From Diphasiastrum complanatum (Eukaryota; Streptophyta; Lycopodiopsida; Lycopodiales; Lycopodiaceae), in the NCBI GenBank assembly GCA_029204225.1, contig CM055106.1:12074107-12138106 (forward strand): a stretch of DNA of 64,000 nucleotides, in the 5' to 3' direction. Position numbers and translations under genes: made by a program. Under the pieces are notes generated by a model that did not search any database, had not been told where the DNA came from, and saw only the letters and a list, made by a program, of their open reading frames with translations. Shown here piece after piece: positions 21,735 through 33,760 of this stretch. Position 1 is the stretch's first letter; every line of letters begins with the position of its first letter.

Positions 21735-24083
21735 TTAAAAATAAAAAATCATTTGGATCACGCTTGTTGAACTGGCGGAGCAGACTGCCAAAACTTGCGT
21801 GATCGGCTCATTCACAGGGGTATCAAACCGTATTCCGTCGAAGTGCTCAAGAATCATTGTTCCATAGTTCAGGATTTCCTTCACTTTATATGGGCCTTCA
21901 CCGGTAAACTTCAATTTTTCCTTGATCAGCTTGGTTTTGTGCATCAGTGCGAGACCTCCTGCTTTCAGACCTTTTTTGTGTAATCGATGATCGTGCCATG
22001 CCTTACGGCGAGCTTTCTCTGCTGCTAACGCATGAACTGCCATCAATCTTGTTTCACACAATCTGTGCAACACTTCATGACGTAGTTGTAAAGACTTATC
22101 ATCATTAATCATTCTATTGCTACTATGTGTAAAGATGGTATTAAAAATTCAATCGGCATGACAACATTTTGACCATAAACCAGTTGAAAGGGTGTTTGAT
22201 TTGTACTACTTTTGTAAGCAGTTCTGAATGCCCATATTGGCCATTCCCTCTGGGATAATAAGGAGTACTAAATCTGTGTATAACAAAAAAATCTTTCAGT
22301 AAACAATTTATCGTTTGATTAACAAAGTGTGTACCCCAATCACTGACAATCTCGATCACACATCTAAATCTGGCAATAATATTTTCATAGAGAAACTTGG
22401 CCGTAGATTTCGCATCAGCAACTTTGACAACTTTGGCTTCAATCCACTTCGTCATATAATCAGTTGCTACGATAATGTATCGGGCCTGAGATCCTTGCGT
22501 GACAGGATGAATAGGACCAACATAATCCAGTCCCCATTTTTCAAATGGCGCTTGCGATAAAACCGGATGTAAGGGTTCATAGTTATGTCTAGTAGGCCGT
22601 CGTGCACGCCGACAAACATCACATGTCTGAATATAATTTTCTGTGTCCCTATGAAATGTGGGCCATCAACAACCTTATTGCAAAGGTTTGCGAACAGTAA
22701 TATTTGTAGAGAAGTGTCCTCCACCCATGCCATCATGTGAAAACATGATTAAATCTGATATTTCATGCGGTAAAATACATCTACGTAGAATATTGTCTGA
22801 TCCATGACGATACAATTGTCCTACAATTAATTAATAAGGTTGAGTCATATGAATCAATTGCCTCTTCTGTACTTTTGTCAAAGAGTCATTCGGTTGTCCT
22901 AGCATCAGGTACTCAACAATATCCGCTGCCCACTCATGTACTACTTCTACATAGAATAATGCAGCGTCTGGTGATTCATCATCCACTTTAGTATTAACTG
23001 GTGCGAATTTTATTTGCGAAACATGGTCGGCTAGATAATTTGCTTCCCCTTTCGAACCACAATTCGAAAGTCAAATTCAGTCAATAACAGTACCATCTTG
23101 CAATATGCCCAATATTGTACGTCTTGTTTACCAAATAAAGTAACGGCTGCTGATCCGTATAAAATACAAATGTGCATTTCCATGAGGTAATGACGAAATT
23201 TTCGTACATAAAAAATCATGGCTAATGCTTTACGTTATGTTGTTGAATAGTTCTTTTTCGGATTTCTAAGCTGTCTGCTTGCAAATCATATTGGATAGTC
23301 CTTATAGTCACCTGGCTGCATCAAAACTAATCCAATTACATATTTTGAGACATCAGTGTGAACATGAAACTCAACCGTCCAATCTGGAGAACGCAGTATC
23401 GGTGCTGAGATTAATGCTTTTTTTAATTTTTCAAAGGCTTCTAACGCCTCTACTGTCCAAATAGGAACAATAGCTAGTTTGTATATAGGTCTTGCTAAAT
23501 CCGCAAAGAAGATAATAAAAATTCAATAGTAGTTCGCATGACCCATAAACACATAAACTCCACAAATTGTTGTTGGCGATGGCAATTCCACAATAACCTT
23601 GGCTTTAGAATAATCTGTGGCAATGCCATGTCTTGATATCACATGCCCAAGCACAACTCCGTGGGAAACCCATATCTGGTATTTTTTTGGATTTAGGAAA
23701 ATTTGATACTTGCGACATCTTTCAAATACTTTCTCCAATCGATCCAGGTGGTCTATATCTGTGCTATGGACTCCAAGATCATCCAAGTAAATTTCAAGGA
23801 ATTTCTGTAGATAATCTTTAAAAACAAATTAAAACAAATGCATTACTCTTTGGAACGAACTTGGTGCATTACAGAGTCCAAACGACATTACTTTGTAAGC
23901 ATAGGTGCTCCATTCTATTGCAAAAGCTATTTTGTGACGATCTGTGTAGTTGCAATCTTGACTTGATTGTAACCACTAAATCCATCCAAAAAACTATAAG
24001 CTTCCGCTCCAACAAGGGGGTCTAAAATGCTTTCAGTAAAAGGTAACGAAAAGTGATCCTTCCGCGTCACTTTGTTCAAAGTC
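21735..24083 (-). pseudogene. Ty3/gypsy element A pol: RT (second half), RNase H, integrase
   Basis: Reading right to left, RT resumes at KTLNKVTRKDHFSLPF (24,080), then SFLDGFSGYNQV and the LDDLGV active site near 23,780. RNase H starts near 23,405 (FHVHTDVSKYVIG) and is readable to about 23,030. Integrase shows a degenerate zinc region near 22,650, GLDYVGPIHP and SDWGTHF for the two Asp positions, a disrupted glutamate region (YYPRGNGQ, then diverged), and a C-terminal GEGPYKVKEIL module at about 21,900. Multiple stops and shifts make it dead. The N-terminal RT half is missing on this strand. A complementary half is present on the plus strand at 16.7-17.08 kb. Confidence 0.85.
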
Positions 24084-24842
24084 TTGCACAGAAACATAAC
24101 GCTGGAAAGTATAGAAAAGAAGTACGTACCATCAGAGTGTTGAGTCACCAAATGCTTAACCAAAGAAATCTCAGTCACGGGTTGGGTGGAACCCAGTGCC
24201 AATCTCAGTATCAACTACTCCACAACAATGTAGATTTGAGAGCCCTTAGCAACTTAGCATGTCATCCAAATCTCCTCAAGCTCTTATCTTGATCAGGGAC
24301 TTCAATATGACAAGAATGTTCTTAGTGTTACTGCTCAAAGGATGTACTCTTTTCTGTCTAATACTCATCAGACTAATTAGTAGGAACAATTCATTTGACT
24401 CCAAATTAGCCTGTGTACTGACAAGGTGTATATGACACCAGATTCTAAAAGGTTAGACTTCTCTATTGGAACGACTTGCAGTATAGGTTACAACTCGCGC
24501 CCGCGCCCAAGGAGTGAAGTATGAAGGTGTTACATCAATGCTTAAAGTAGACCTCGTAGGTGCTAGAATTTCTACTATAGAACTAACAGAGGGTCAGTAG
24601 TCAGAACATGAATGACTCACTGAGAGCTAATGCTTCAGAACAGAGACAACTCAGCAAGAAAGACATTTCTATGGACTCTAAATTAAATGCTCAGATGCGG
24701 AGCTCAGACAGTCTGAATAGCTGTGTCACCACGTTGATAGACCATCGCCCTTAATCTGAGTGTATATGATCACGAGGAGTACTGATAAGGCGATGTGTGC
24801 TAGCACTCCAAATCTGTGTCAAGTGTAGGCTCCAGGGATCTT
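24083..24842 (-). repeat. Dispersed repeat Y, copy 1
   Basis: It matches 30,103-30,751 in direct orientation. About 105 bp near 24,305-24,411 are present only in this copy. In minus orientation its end (TTTCTGTGCA) abuts the RT of element A at KTLN. Together with copy 2 it brackets the gag to integrase block, so it could be an LTR, but no matching PBS or sharp TG start was found. Confidence 0.65.
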
Positions 24843-25293
24843 CATACACTTCATGGTTGCGATAATCCAGTTCTCAAGATGTGTCCAGATATTCAGTGTA
24901 GATTGGTCAGATAAAATTCGCTAGATTGATGCTCAGGATACATATATTGCTCATAGACCAATGATCTTTTATGCCTGGACCAACGAACTGATCTGAGTGG
25001 TCAGTATCAGCGGTGGTGGGTCAAGATTCTAGTAGAGGAGGTTGTGAGAATGATAACGCATGCTTGCATTGGTGACAGCAATGGATTCATGCTTTTGGCT
25101 AACTATCCAGAAGTTCTCACTCAGTATTCACGTAGATGCTCAGAAATCCGCTTCTCATAGATGAATCAAAGTCAACAAAGGATCAGCTTTCAACATGCAT
25201 GTGGATCAGTGCTCAATCGCCAGCTAGATTCGCTTTCAGTTTGTAGGTGGATCAGTGTATCAATGTTTACACGAGTTTTGAACGAGCTTACTC
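24843..25293. other. Non-coding stretch downstream of the 25-26 kb Gypsy integrase
   Basis: No ORF or known motif is visible. Several gctcag- and gatcagtg-like short repeats occur (about 24,900-25,260). Confidence 0.4.
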
Positions 25294-26655
25294 CTATTTA
25301 GCTAACTTAGTTGTATTGTTGTCATACAACTTTTTGATCACATATGGTCCAGTCCAATGCATGCCAAATTTTGGAGGCATTAGCTCGTGCCTATTATCAT
25401 AATACAAGACTAGTTGTCCTTGGCTAAACTTGTAATTAGAAACTTTTCTATCATGCATTGTTTTCATGATTTTTTTGTGGGTTTCTTGATGCATTAAGGA
25501 TGTCAACCGTTGTTCGTCTAATTCTTGTAAGACGTTGATACGTTGTTGGATGGATTCTTTCCTACCCAGATTGTGAGACATAGCTAGGCTCAGGGATGGT
25601 AATTCTATTTCAATAGGCAGGATATATTCTTGTCCATATACCAAGAAAAAGGGAGTGTGATTCGTACTAGCTTTGTAGGTTACATTGTAAGCCCACAAAG
25701 CAGCATATAATTTTTTATCCCAGTCCCTCTTATTCTCAACTACTGTTTTCCGCAGTATGGACATCAATTGCTTGTTTGTACTTTCGGCTTGGTCATTCGC
25801 TTGAGGGTGATAAGGAGTAACCTTTTGATGTTTAATTAGTAATTGTTTCGTCAGACTTTCTATGATTTTGTTCAAAAAGTGGGTCTCGATCCAAAATTGA
25901 TTCTCTAGGACTTGTTCTAATAGGAATCGAGTCGTTTCTTTGGCATTTGCTTTAGGCACTGCCTTTGCTTCAGCCCACTTGGTAAAGTAGTCTGTAGCTG
26001 CGATAATGTAGTGTTTCCGAGATGAAGATGTTGGGTGAATTGGACCTATAAAGTCGATCCCCCATTTTTTTAATGGTATTTGAACTTGGATGGGGATGAG
26101 GGATTTGGTCCGATTTACCCAGGTCTCTATACGATGGCAAATATCACAAGCTCTAGCATGAGCATGTGCATCCTTAAATAATGTTGGCCACCAATATTCT
26201 ACTCTTAAGATTTTCTGACCTGTTAGTTGACCAGCAAAGTGTCCACCACAGGCAGAATCGTGACATTCCTCTAGAATGAAGCTTGTCTCCTCAGGAGTCA
26301 CACATCTTCTATAAATTCCTTCTACTCCTCTTCTATATAGGATTCCACCTATCAATGCAAAATTTAAGGCTTGTGTACGTAACTTCCGCCTCTCTTGAGA
26401 GGTCATTGTGTCTGGTGTTTTTAAAGTAAACAGATAGGTAGCTAAATTAGCATATCATTATGTGATCATGGTAATATCTATTCGCAATAAATCACGTAAA
26501 TGATCATTTTTCCAATCACTATCATTGGTCATAATATTTCCCAATACGCATATGCAGTCATTTAGACCTTGTAATCATGGCGATTTGCTTTGTAATTCAT
26601 AATCAAATTCTTGCAATGACAAAATCCATTTCATTAAACGACCAGGTGGTTCCAA
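25294..26655 (-). pseudogene. Ty3/gypsy element B: RNase H C-terminus and integrase
   Basis: RNase H ends near 26,655-26,600 (RLMKWILSLQEFDYEL). An open 370-residue integrase frame follows (26,406-25,294). It has a zinc-binding segment (ECHDSACGGHFAG, then HARACDICHR), WGIDFIGPIHP with the first Asp, and YHPQANDQAEST with the Glu. The second Asp motif is destroyed: a small deletion turns the expected SDRGTHF into an unrelated WIETHFLNK reading. The C-terminal GPYVIKKLY module is present. RT and most of RNase H are missing because the block is joined to gag across a 0.34-kb segment of unknown origin. It differs from element A and is inserted in its RT. Confidence 0.85.
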
Positions 26656-26992
26656 CCTGTTTTGAAGAAAGAAAATGTTTCTAGTGCCAAAGCCTTGCTA
26701 GCTCTCCACTCTGATTTTGACAGAAAAGACACAAGAAACAAAATTGTTCACAAACAATTTCGCGACACACAACACGAAATTGTTTTGCAACACAGAATCA
26801 TTCTTGCTCCACGAACGGCCAAGAAGATCAGCCAAGTACCATGGGGTACAAATATTTGATCAGATATCATGACATCAGTAGAAGTACTCTAGATGGTGGC
26901 TAATCTACCACTCTTGTAATTCGCGATTAGTTGTAGATGTTTAATCTTTCTAAATTGGAAGATACACGACGCGACACGAAAAAGTTTGCGAA
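26656..26992. other. Unassigned 0.34-kb segment between gag and RNase H of element B
   Basis: It replaces protease and RT. It contains an imperfect palindrome around aatttcgcgacacac / cacgaaattgtt near 26,756-26,785 and repeated cgcgacac motifs (about 26,760 and 26,970). Its origin is not recognised. Confidence 0.4.
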
Positions 26993-28400
26993 CTATGTAC
27001 TTTCTGTTTGATGCATAAGCTCCATTGTTTTCAGAAATGCCTCCCTACGACTCCAACGTCTATCTTCTAGATGTCTTGTTTTCTTACAATACGTGCAAAC
27101 CATATTTGGATAGTCCCTATTGAGGTGATTGCCTTGACAATGTCGGCATATTACTGGTGGGAGCATATTTGTGTTACGCCTTTGTCCAAACATATTTTGT
27201 TGTCGTATAAGAAAATTCACATCCGAAGCTAGGGTAGAGATATTATCGTTCATCACATCCATGTACCCTTTCAACATGGCTTTTACATCATCTATCCCTG
27301 AGTTAGATCCGGTGCTCTCATATCCCCTCTCTACCGGTACATTTCTAGCAATTGTTGCTTGGATTTGCATTCCCTCTGAGTTCTTTGGTTGGTTTCTAAA
27401 AGGATCATTTATACTTTGAACTGGTTGATATGGTTCTACAGTCTGTATGGTATTGGCACATAGGTGTTATAAGAGTTTTTTCCTGCAACTGGATTTGCTT
27501 CCCACATATCGCCCTTAAGGTTCAAACTGTTTACGACCTGTGATATTTTAGATGCTTGGGCAATAGCTATCTGTGCATTTTCCGCTACTATTGCTTTTGC
27601 TACTGCTTCATCTATCGACTGGGGATTGCTTGCCTTACTATCAACTGTAGGTCATTCTTCAATCCTCACAGGAAGAAAGTCAGTAGTAATTGCGACAATA
27701 GTGCTACAGTGGCTCCTACTTGCCTCGAAAGTTCAGTCAGTCTCATCAAATATTGTCTAACTCCCTCTCTCTCCTTGTTGAAGGAATGTCAGAGTGAATA
27801 ACAAACCATCAGTAGTTCTATGTGGGGCAAATTCAATCAGTAATAACCTATGAAAAGTCTCTATATCTTCGATGGATTCTCCAAGTAGAGTAGTACCATT
27901 TCCTCACAATTTTAGTCAAGGTAATGGTAAAGTACTTCATAATATGGTGTGGATTTGTTATACGGTTTACTAGACAAGCGGTCCAAAATGCATTGATGTG
28001 ATCTTCCGCAAACTCAGGGGTTGTGTTTCTCAACTTCGGTACGGGTTCTATATCGGCTGGAATTACTATAGATTCAGTAATTCGAACAGCCATTGCTTTC
28101 GGTTGTGAATAATCGGGGATAATTATGATATCAGGTATTTGAAATATATCTCTTTCTGGAGTCTCGCAGTACTCAAATTGTTTTTTTTTTGGACTAGGCG
28201 GTGTTTTAATTTCTGATGGACTTGCACTGCCAGTACTCTTTTGGGATCAAGACAACGTCTTAGATATATTTGTGGTGGTAATCGAAGTTCTACTTCTGAG
28301 GAAATATTTTGGTGAGAGTGTCACCTTTTCAACTCGTCGTCGCAATGGGGGACCTATATTGGTAGTTCTGGAAAAGTCCGGTGGTCATTTATCATGAAGG
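26993..28400 (-). pseudogene. Ty3/gypsy element B gag
   Basis: The broken frames on the minus strand include a Pro/Ser-rich N-terminus with PPSPKKKQFEYCETPERD near 28,190 and the gag core (28,093-27,848; FAEDHINAFWTACLVNRITN and KYFTITLTKIVRKWYY). A CCHC-like pair near 27,150-27,040 reads CRHCQGNHLNRDYP and CTYCKKTRHLEDRRW, both with lost His/Cys ligands. Several stops and shifts lie between 27,840 and 27,370. This is the nucleocapsid protein of the element whose integrase lies at 25.3-26.4 kb. Confidence 0.75.
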
Positions 28401-28569
28401 GTTCTATTCAAGCCATACAATATTAGAACCTCATGGATAATAAGCATTTCACACACTGAAAATAGTCATAAGGATTGATTACAGTTGAAGTATGGGTAAT
28501 CTATGCAACCAAGTTTAGGTAATGAAGACGTACTTATCTTGAGTCCATATCAGACAGTTGGATACAACA

Positions 28570-30093
28570 AAGTTCACATCAGGTTCACCAATGCTAGGGA
28601 TTTTTTCGACAGGGGATTGGTCCCGCCAGAAAGCCCCAGCAACTAAACGGGCCCACACTGCCCTTACGTGAGTGACTAGGGTCTATTACTACTTCGAACC
28701 CTTGGGGTCATCCTAATCACCCCGTACTCCCCAAAAAATGAGAGTTTTCCAGGCCCTCAGAAATATGATTGCAAGGAGATCATTTATCAGTTTCTCAAAG
28801 TTCTTCTCGCTGTGGTAAAGTGATAGAATGATTTCTCATCACTTTATCACATTCTAAATATGAGATCAGTTTAAAACATCTTTGGAAAACCAAGTACTAA
28901 CTGAACCTTTAGAATGACAGACAATGATTCAGAAGAGTACTAAAATGGTTATGACTCTTGTTCGTTCATAGTCGAGGATAGGTAGAATAAACGGTTCACG
29001 AGATCTAAGGATCTCCCCTAGACGTTCTGCACCAAGGATCGACACAATCCGTTGAATGTAAGTAATTTTCCACCCAACAAGTATTGTGATACTCGAGTAT
29101 GCTGATTGTGCATAAGGAATATTTTGATCAAGTGGTAAATTTGGTCTAAACATCTCATAGACAATCTCCTTCGTGAGTAAAGGTCTCGTTTGTCACACAA
29201 GGTTGTTTTGAACTATGACACTTTGGTTCACATTATGATGCCTATTTCTTCTCACTATTGCATTTCATGTTATCGTCAAATGTCATTTACTCGGATATTG
29301 TGGCAAGTTTGGTCGTGAGTAAAATGATTCTTCCATTTTTGTCAAACTTTCACCTTTAAGATTTGTCCATCATAATAGGTGAATACTTGCCAACAGAGAC
29401 ATAATAAAAGTTTTTGAGATAATACTGGTCACTTCATATATTTACAATTTGTAAAACGTCTAAGATTATTTGGGTGTCTATATATAGGATGAAATCAATT
29501 ATTCCACTCGTATTTTCGAACGAGGGTGTGATTGAAAAAAAAACACAAAAGACAAAAGGAACTAGATGTTACTTGTGTATTCCGACAAGTGTCATCAAGT
29601 CTACCTATGTGAAAAATATATGGGGTTGATTCCAAGCTATAGGAGATATTCCACCCCGTATGGACATTTAGATGACCTTCTCTCTATATTCCAAGAGAGT
29701 TGGTTTATGCAGCTTTAGCAAAAACACATTTACAATGTCCTATATGACAACGATATTTATCAGAATATACATCACAACACTAACAATCAGGTTTGAATTT
29801 CTAATATAAGTAAATTTAACTTGAAATTGAAAATTTGTATATATAACACAATTTTTCTTTTCTCTCTCTTTTTCCTTTTTTTTTTCTTTTCTCTTTAATT
29901 TTCTCCCACTCAACTCACATTAATAGACAGAGAAATAATAGTTGACAAAGAGTTACCATTTTAATCATCTTCACATTTCTGCTGTTCTGAAATCCACAAG
30001 TAAGCATAGATGCAAACAGTCATTCGTAGTCTATGAACAAGGAAAACTTGTGACACTATATACATTGAGATGATCAGTTTGCATGCACTTTAA
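28570..30093 (-). repeat. Dispersed repeat X, copy 2 (longer copy), upstream of gag
   Basis: This is the reverse complement of 17,081-18,030, with an extra segment of about 530 bp (about 29,122-29,655) absent from the plus-strand copy. On the minus strand it contains an ORF remnant at 29,153-28,929 that I do not recognise. It probably forms the 5' leader of element B because gag follows on the same strand. Confidence 0.7.
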
Positions 30094-30102
30094 CTCGCAC
30101 AA

Positions 30103-30751
30103 AAACATAACGCTGGAAAGTATAGAAAAGAAGTACGTACCATCAAAGTGTTGAGTCACCAAATGCTTAACCAAAGAAATCTCAGTCACGGGTTGGGTGG
30201 AACCCAGTGCCAATCTCAGTATCAACTACTCCACAACAATGTAGATTTGAGAGCCCTTAGCACCTTAGCATGTCATCCAAATCTCCTCAAGCTCTTATCT
30301 TGATCAGGGACTTCAGCCTGTGTACTGACAAGGTGTATATGACACCAAATTCTAGAAGGTTAGATTTCTTTGTTGGAACCACTTGCAGTATAGGTTACAA
30401 CTCGTGCTCAAGGAGTGAAGTATGAAGGTGTTACATCAATGCTTACAGTAGACCTCGTAGGTGCTGGAATTTCTGTTGTAAAAGTGACAGAGGGTCAGTA
30501 GTCAGAACGTGAATGACTCACTAAGAGCTAATGCTTCAGAACAGAGACAACTCAGCATCAACGGCATTTCTGTGGACTCCAAATTAAATGCTCGAATGCA
30601 GAGCTCAGACAATCTACATAGCTGTGTCACCACGTTGATAGACCAGCGCTCTTAATCTGAGTGTAAATGATCACAAGGAGTACTGATAAGGTGATGTGTG
30701 CCAGCCCTCCAAATCTGTGTCAAGTGTAGGCTCCAGGGATTTTTAATTTGC
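30103..30751 (-). repeat. Dispersed repeat Y, copy 2
   Basis: A direct repeat of 24,083-24,842, lacking about 105 bp of it. On its right it abuts a Gypsy protease relic. On its left a dozen unmatched bases separate it from repeat X. Confidence 0.65.
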
Positions 30752-31165
30752 TATAGATCTCCTCGGAAATGATATTCACTCATGCGCCACCATCGATCTA
30801 AACTCCATCAATACTCAATCCTTGAATATCAATTTCCAATGTAGGAGCAATATCTTGCTCCATAGATTGGACAATCGCATTGACTGGCATAGGAGGAAAT
30901 CCTTCCGGCACCTTGAACCCTGGCAACTTCGATCATATGGACTCTGCTAAATAAGGTGCAATTAACAACAACTAGCCTACTATCACCTGAAATTCATAAT
31001 TATGAACAGATTCATCAATATGATCAGCTACAACATCCACCAGCTCATGAGAAGAATTTGGTCTCTGTGCCCGGTGTAGCTATTCCAACACATCTTGAGT
31101 AACTTTGGCCATCTGGCCAATGTCGAGATTAGCTACCCAAGCTAGTGCTTGGTCCGGCATCTTCA
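30752..31165 (-). pseudogene. Gypsy aspartic protease relic
   Basis: On the minus strand, after QDIAPTLEIDIQGLSIDGV and a stop, it reads IDGGA, stop, VNIISEEIYSKL. This resembles the flap and active-site neighbourhood of plant Gypsy retropepsins (usually IDGGAGVNV). Upstream pieces such as QALAWVANLDIGQMAKV are compatible with the gag/protease linker. It is cut at 30,751 by repeat Y. The order suggests it once belonged to element A. Confidence 0.55.
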
Positions 31166-31393
31166 ACAACTTCCTCTCAGATTATCGCCATCTGTTGGCT
31201 GATTCTGACGAATCCCCAAGATACTCGGACAGAGCAACTCAAGAGCACCTCTCACCTTAGACCGAGGAGGTCTCTAAGAGGACGAGACCAACGAAGACTG
31301 AGAGCCGAGTATGAGAGCCGAGAAATGCTAGTTAGGAATGGCAAGCAAGAACTGTGTAAGCCTCGTGGTGAATCCCGGAAGATGGAATGACCA

Positions 31394-31762
31394 TGTAGGA
31401 ACTAGTATTTCTAGGCAAATGTATTAAATGCAAGTAGACCTCTCTTAGAGTGAGCCACCTTTTGATGGTGACTTCTAGTGGAGAGCATTATTCCACTTTT
31501 AATTTGTGAAATGTGGAAATTCCACTAGGATGCCACCTAAGGAGCTCTCTTGCTTATTTAAGAGACTCCCTCTTTGTGAACAGGAGCTTTTTGTGAATTG
31601 TATCAACTCCATGCTGAAATAAGAAGAGCCTTCACGAGTTTGGTGCATCTATTGAGCTCCTTGATCATTCTTGTTTCTTGAGTGATGCATTTATGATCTT
31701 GCCCTAAAATTGCTTGAACTGCTTCGGATTCATCTTTAATTGACAAACATCTCAATCCAACA
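31394..31762 (+). repeat. Possible LTR (TG...CA, about 370 bp)
   Basis: The stretch begins TGTAGGAACT, contains TATTTAAGAG near 31,555 as a TATA-like element, and ends CAATCCAACA. No matching second copy, PBS in the right orientation or target duplication is seen, so this is a weak call. Confidence 0.3.
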
Positions 31763-31770
31763 GATTAGCA

Positions 31771-31790
31771 ATCCCTGGCAACGGCGTCAA
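31771..31790 (-). promoter_or_regulatory. Asp-tRNA type primer binding site relic
   Basis: On the minus strand it reads TTGACGCCGTTGCCAGGGAT, close to the Asp-tRNA PBS. The LTR it served would lie to its right (above 31,800), where only AT-rich sequence is seen. Confidence 0.5.
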
Positions 31791-31899
31791 AAAATAAGCA
31801 TGTGTCACAATATACTTATCTTTGTGTTTTTATCTCCTTTTAGGCTGTATCAAAGTTCAAATTTGTTTTCTATAATAATAATTATCTAAAAATAATTAT

Positions 31900-32494
31900 T
31901 TAAAAGTTATGTTCAGTTGTAAAGCTCAATATCATCAACAATGTTGTAGTCTGCATTCAGAATTTGAGGCTTAGGATCGACAATAGCTTGTGACAATTTA
32001 GAAGGCTTAATAATGTCGTCCTCTTGAAAAGAAACTTTCTTCTTATATTCTGCTTCACATATTTTTTTCATTGAATAGATCTTTCACTTCTAAAGCAATG
32101 TCTTTGTCAAACAACTTCTCTGCATTTCTATCATAATCAAAATCATACTTTTCAATTTTAGGCTGCAAGATCTTCAATACTTTCGGTTCCTTCTTCTTTG
32201 AATGCCTTTGTCAAGTTTCTAGATTCGTTAGATCCTTTGGTTTGTTCTGTCCAATAGGACTTCTAGTCGAAACTTTCCTCACTTCTTTTAAGTCACTCGG
32301 CCAACTTGTATTAACTTATGTTGAGAGGCTTGATCTTCAATCATTTCAACTCTCTGAACTACAACATCTTTCTGTAAATTTGATACTTCTTTTTTCATAG
32401 GTGTTGTAGGTGTTTGAACCAACTTCACTAAAATGGCTTTGGGCACTCTGTCTTGATATGCCCTTCTAAACGCGTTGTGTGGTATGCCAGACAA
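31900..32494 (-). pseudogene. Unclassified retroelement-like coding relic
   Basis: Minus-strand pieces such as SGIPHNAFRRAYQDR (32,490) and DYDRNAEKLFDKDIALE (about 32,130) are Lys/Glu-rich and interrupted by many stops. The region lies upstream of a minus-strand protease relic, so gag or linker of the same Gypsy element is a reasonable guess. No diagnostic motif is present. Confidence 0.3.
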
Positions 32495-33550
32495 CGCGGA
32501 AATTGTAAAAATTACAGCAAATAAGGATCCTAAAGCACTTGAAATGATGAGGGAAACAATAGATTATGATTTCATAAGATTAGCACAAGTTGAACCATCA
32601 AAATCCATCAAAAATCTATGCTTGAACCTCACTAAATGGCCCAAATCCTTGAAGAAGGCTTCACACGTGTGAAAGTACGGCCTCCCACAGTCTGAGTACT
32701 GTACACCAGACCTACATTCAATCCTATAATCATTAGTAATCACAAGTACTCAAACAATTATGAACATAGAGAGCAATTGCACCATTATGAGAGAAAAAAC
32801 ATGAAATTGCTTGATTGATTTTGGTGAGATATCATCACCTATATATACATGATCCATCACGATTTTGGGCAGGTATGAGTAACCCTAAACCTATCCCTAA
32901 TGCTAATTTTGGTGGATCTTTCATCCCTACCAAGTTAGGGTTGGAATCCTGGAGATCCCTCAACAATGCAAAAACTACCAAAAATAGCTCCTATTTTTTC
33001 TCCCTTGTATCTAAGCATAATTTGGACTCATTCCAAAGGTTCTAACACTTAGGTCTACTTGAGAACATCCTTATGAAGGGAATCCTATGCTATTTGGCAC
33101 GTGTGACAAGCCACATCATGACCATCTAACTATTTACAAGTCATATGACCAAAACTAGTCAAGCTAGAATTGTGAATTTTTAACAGAAATATCATTGTGA
33201 TAATACAGATGCCATTTTTGCACCTATTGCTAAGTGTACAATCTTGAATGCCTTTATGCTTGTTCATTGTTCATGCGTATTCAGCTATTATTCTATCTTT
33301 CTGCACAAAGTCTCGTTATATTGAATGCTTGTAAATCAGTGTTAGATAGACATTATCCATCTAGAGCTTGGAAGAGGATAGATCTTAGTTAGTAGCAATA
33401 GCTACGGCTAAGAGTTCAACTCATTCTAAGCTTGTCAGATATAGAAGAATCAGAGCGTCTCACACAGATATCCCAACCTTTTTTAGGGCCTGGCTTATCA
33501 AATCCCAACAGTGGAGTCAAAGCTTGTGAGAAAATGTCACTTACACATTC
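32495..33550. other. Non-coding stretch, nothing recognised
   Basis: No protein motif, PBS or clear repeat was identified. Short ORFs have no supporting features. Confidence 0.5.
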
Positions 33551-33552
33551 CC

Positions 33553-33760
33553 GTAGTGGTATCAAAGCGCTTCGGATTCTGAAATTCCTTCACATATGTT
33601 GACTTCCGAATTTGGCCAACCCTAGATTTCACTCTAGGAGTAAGCACATTGAGATTCGATATCACTATGTCAAGAGTAAAGTTCTTGATCGACATGTAAG
33701 CTTGACATATTGTGATGACATATGTGTGTACCAAGACATTGACTAAAAGGGGGACTCATG
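33553..33760 (+). pseudogene. Internally deleted Copia relic: Met PBS next to RNase H 3' end
   Basis: TGGTATCAAAGC at about 33,559 resembles an initiator-Met PBS. Only about 70 bp later the terminal RNase H signature appears (SKHIEIRYHYVKSKVLDRHV, about 33,630-33,690), followed by a purine tract (aaaggggga, about 33,747). Gag, protease, integrase and RT are absent, so the element is a deletion derivative. Confidence 0.5.

Noticed and set aside
24083-30751. Repeats Y as definite LTRs
   Set aside because: They bracket a gag-integrase block, but no PBS follows copy 2 and no TG start is clear, so I left them as repeats.
31145-31390. 81-codon plus-strand ORF rich in Arg and Glu
   Set aside because: It overlaps a minus-strand Gypsy relic and has no recognisable domain.
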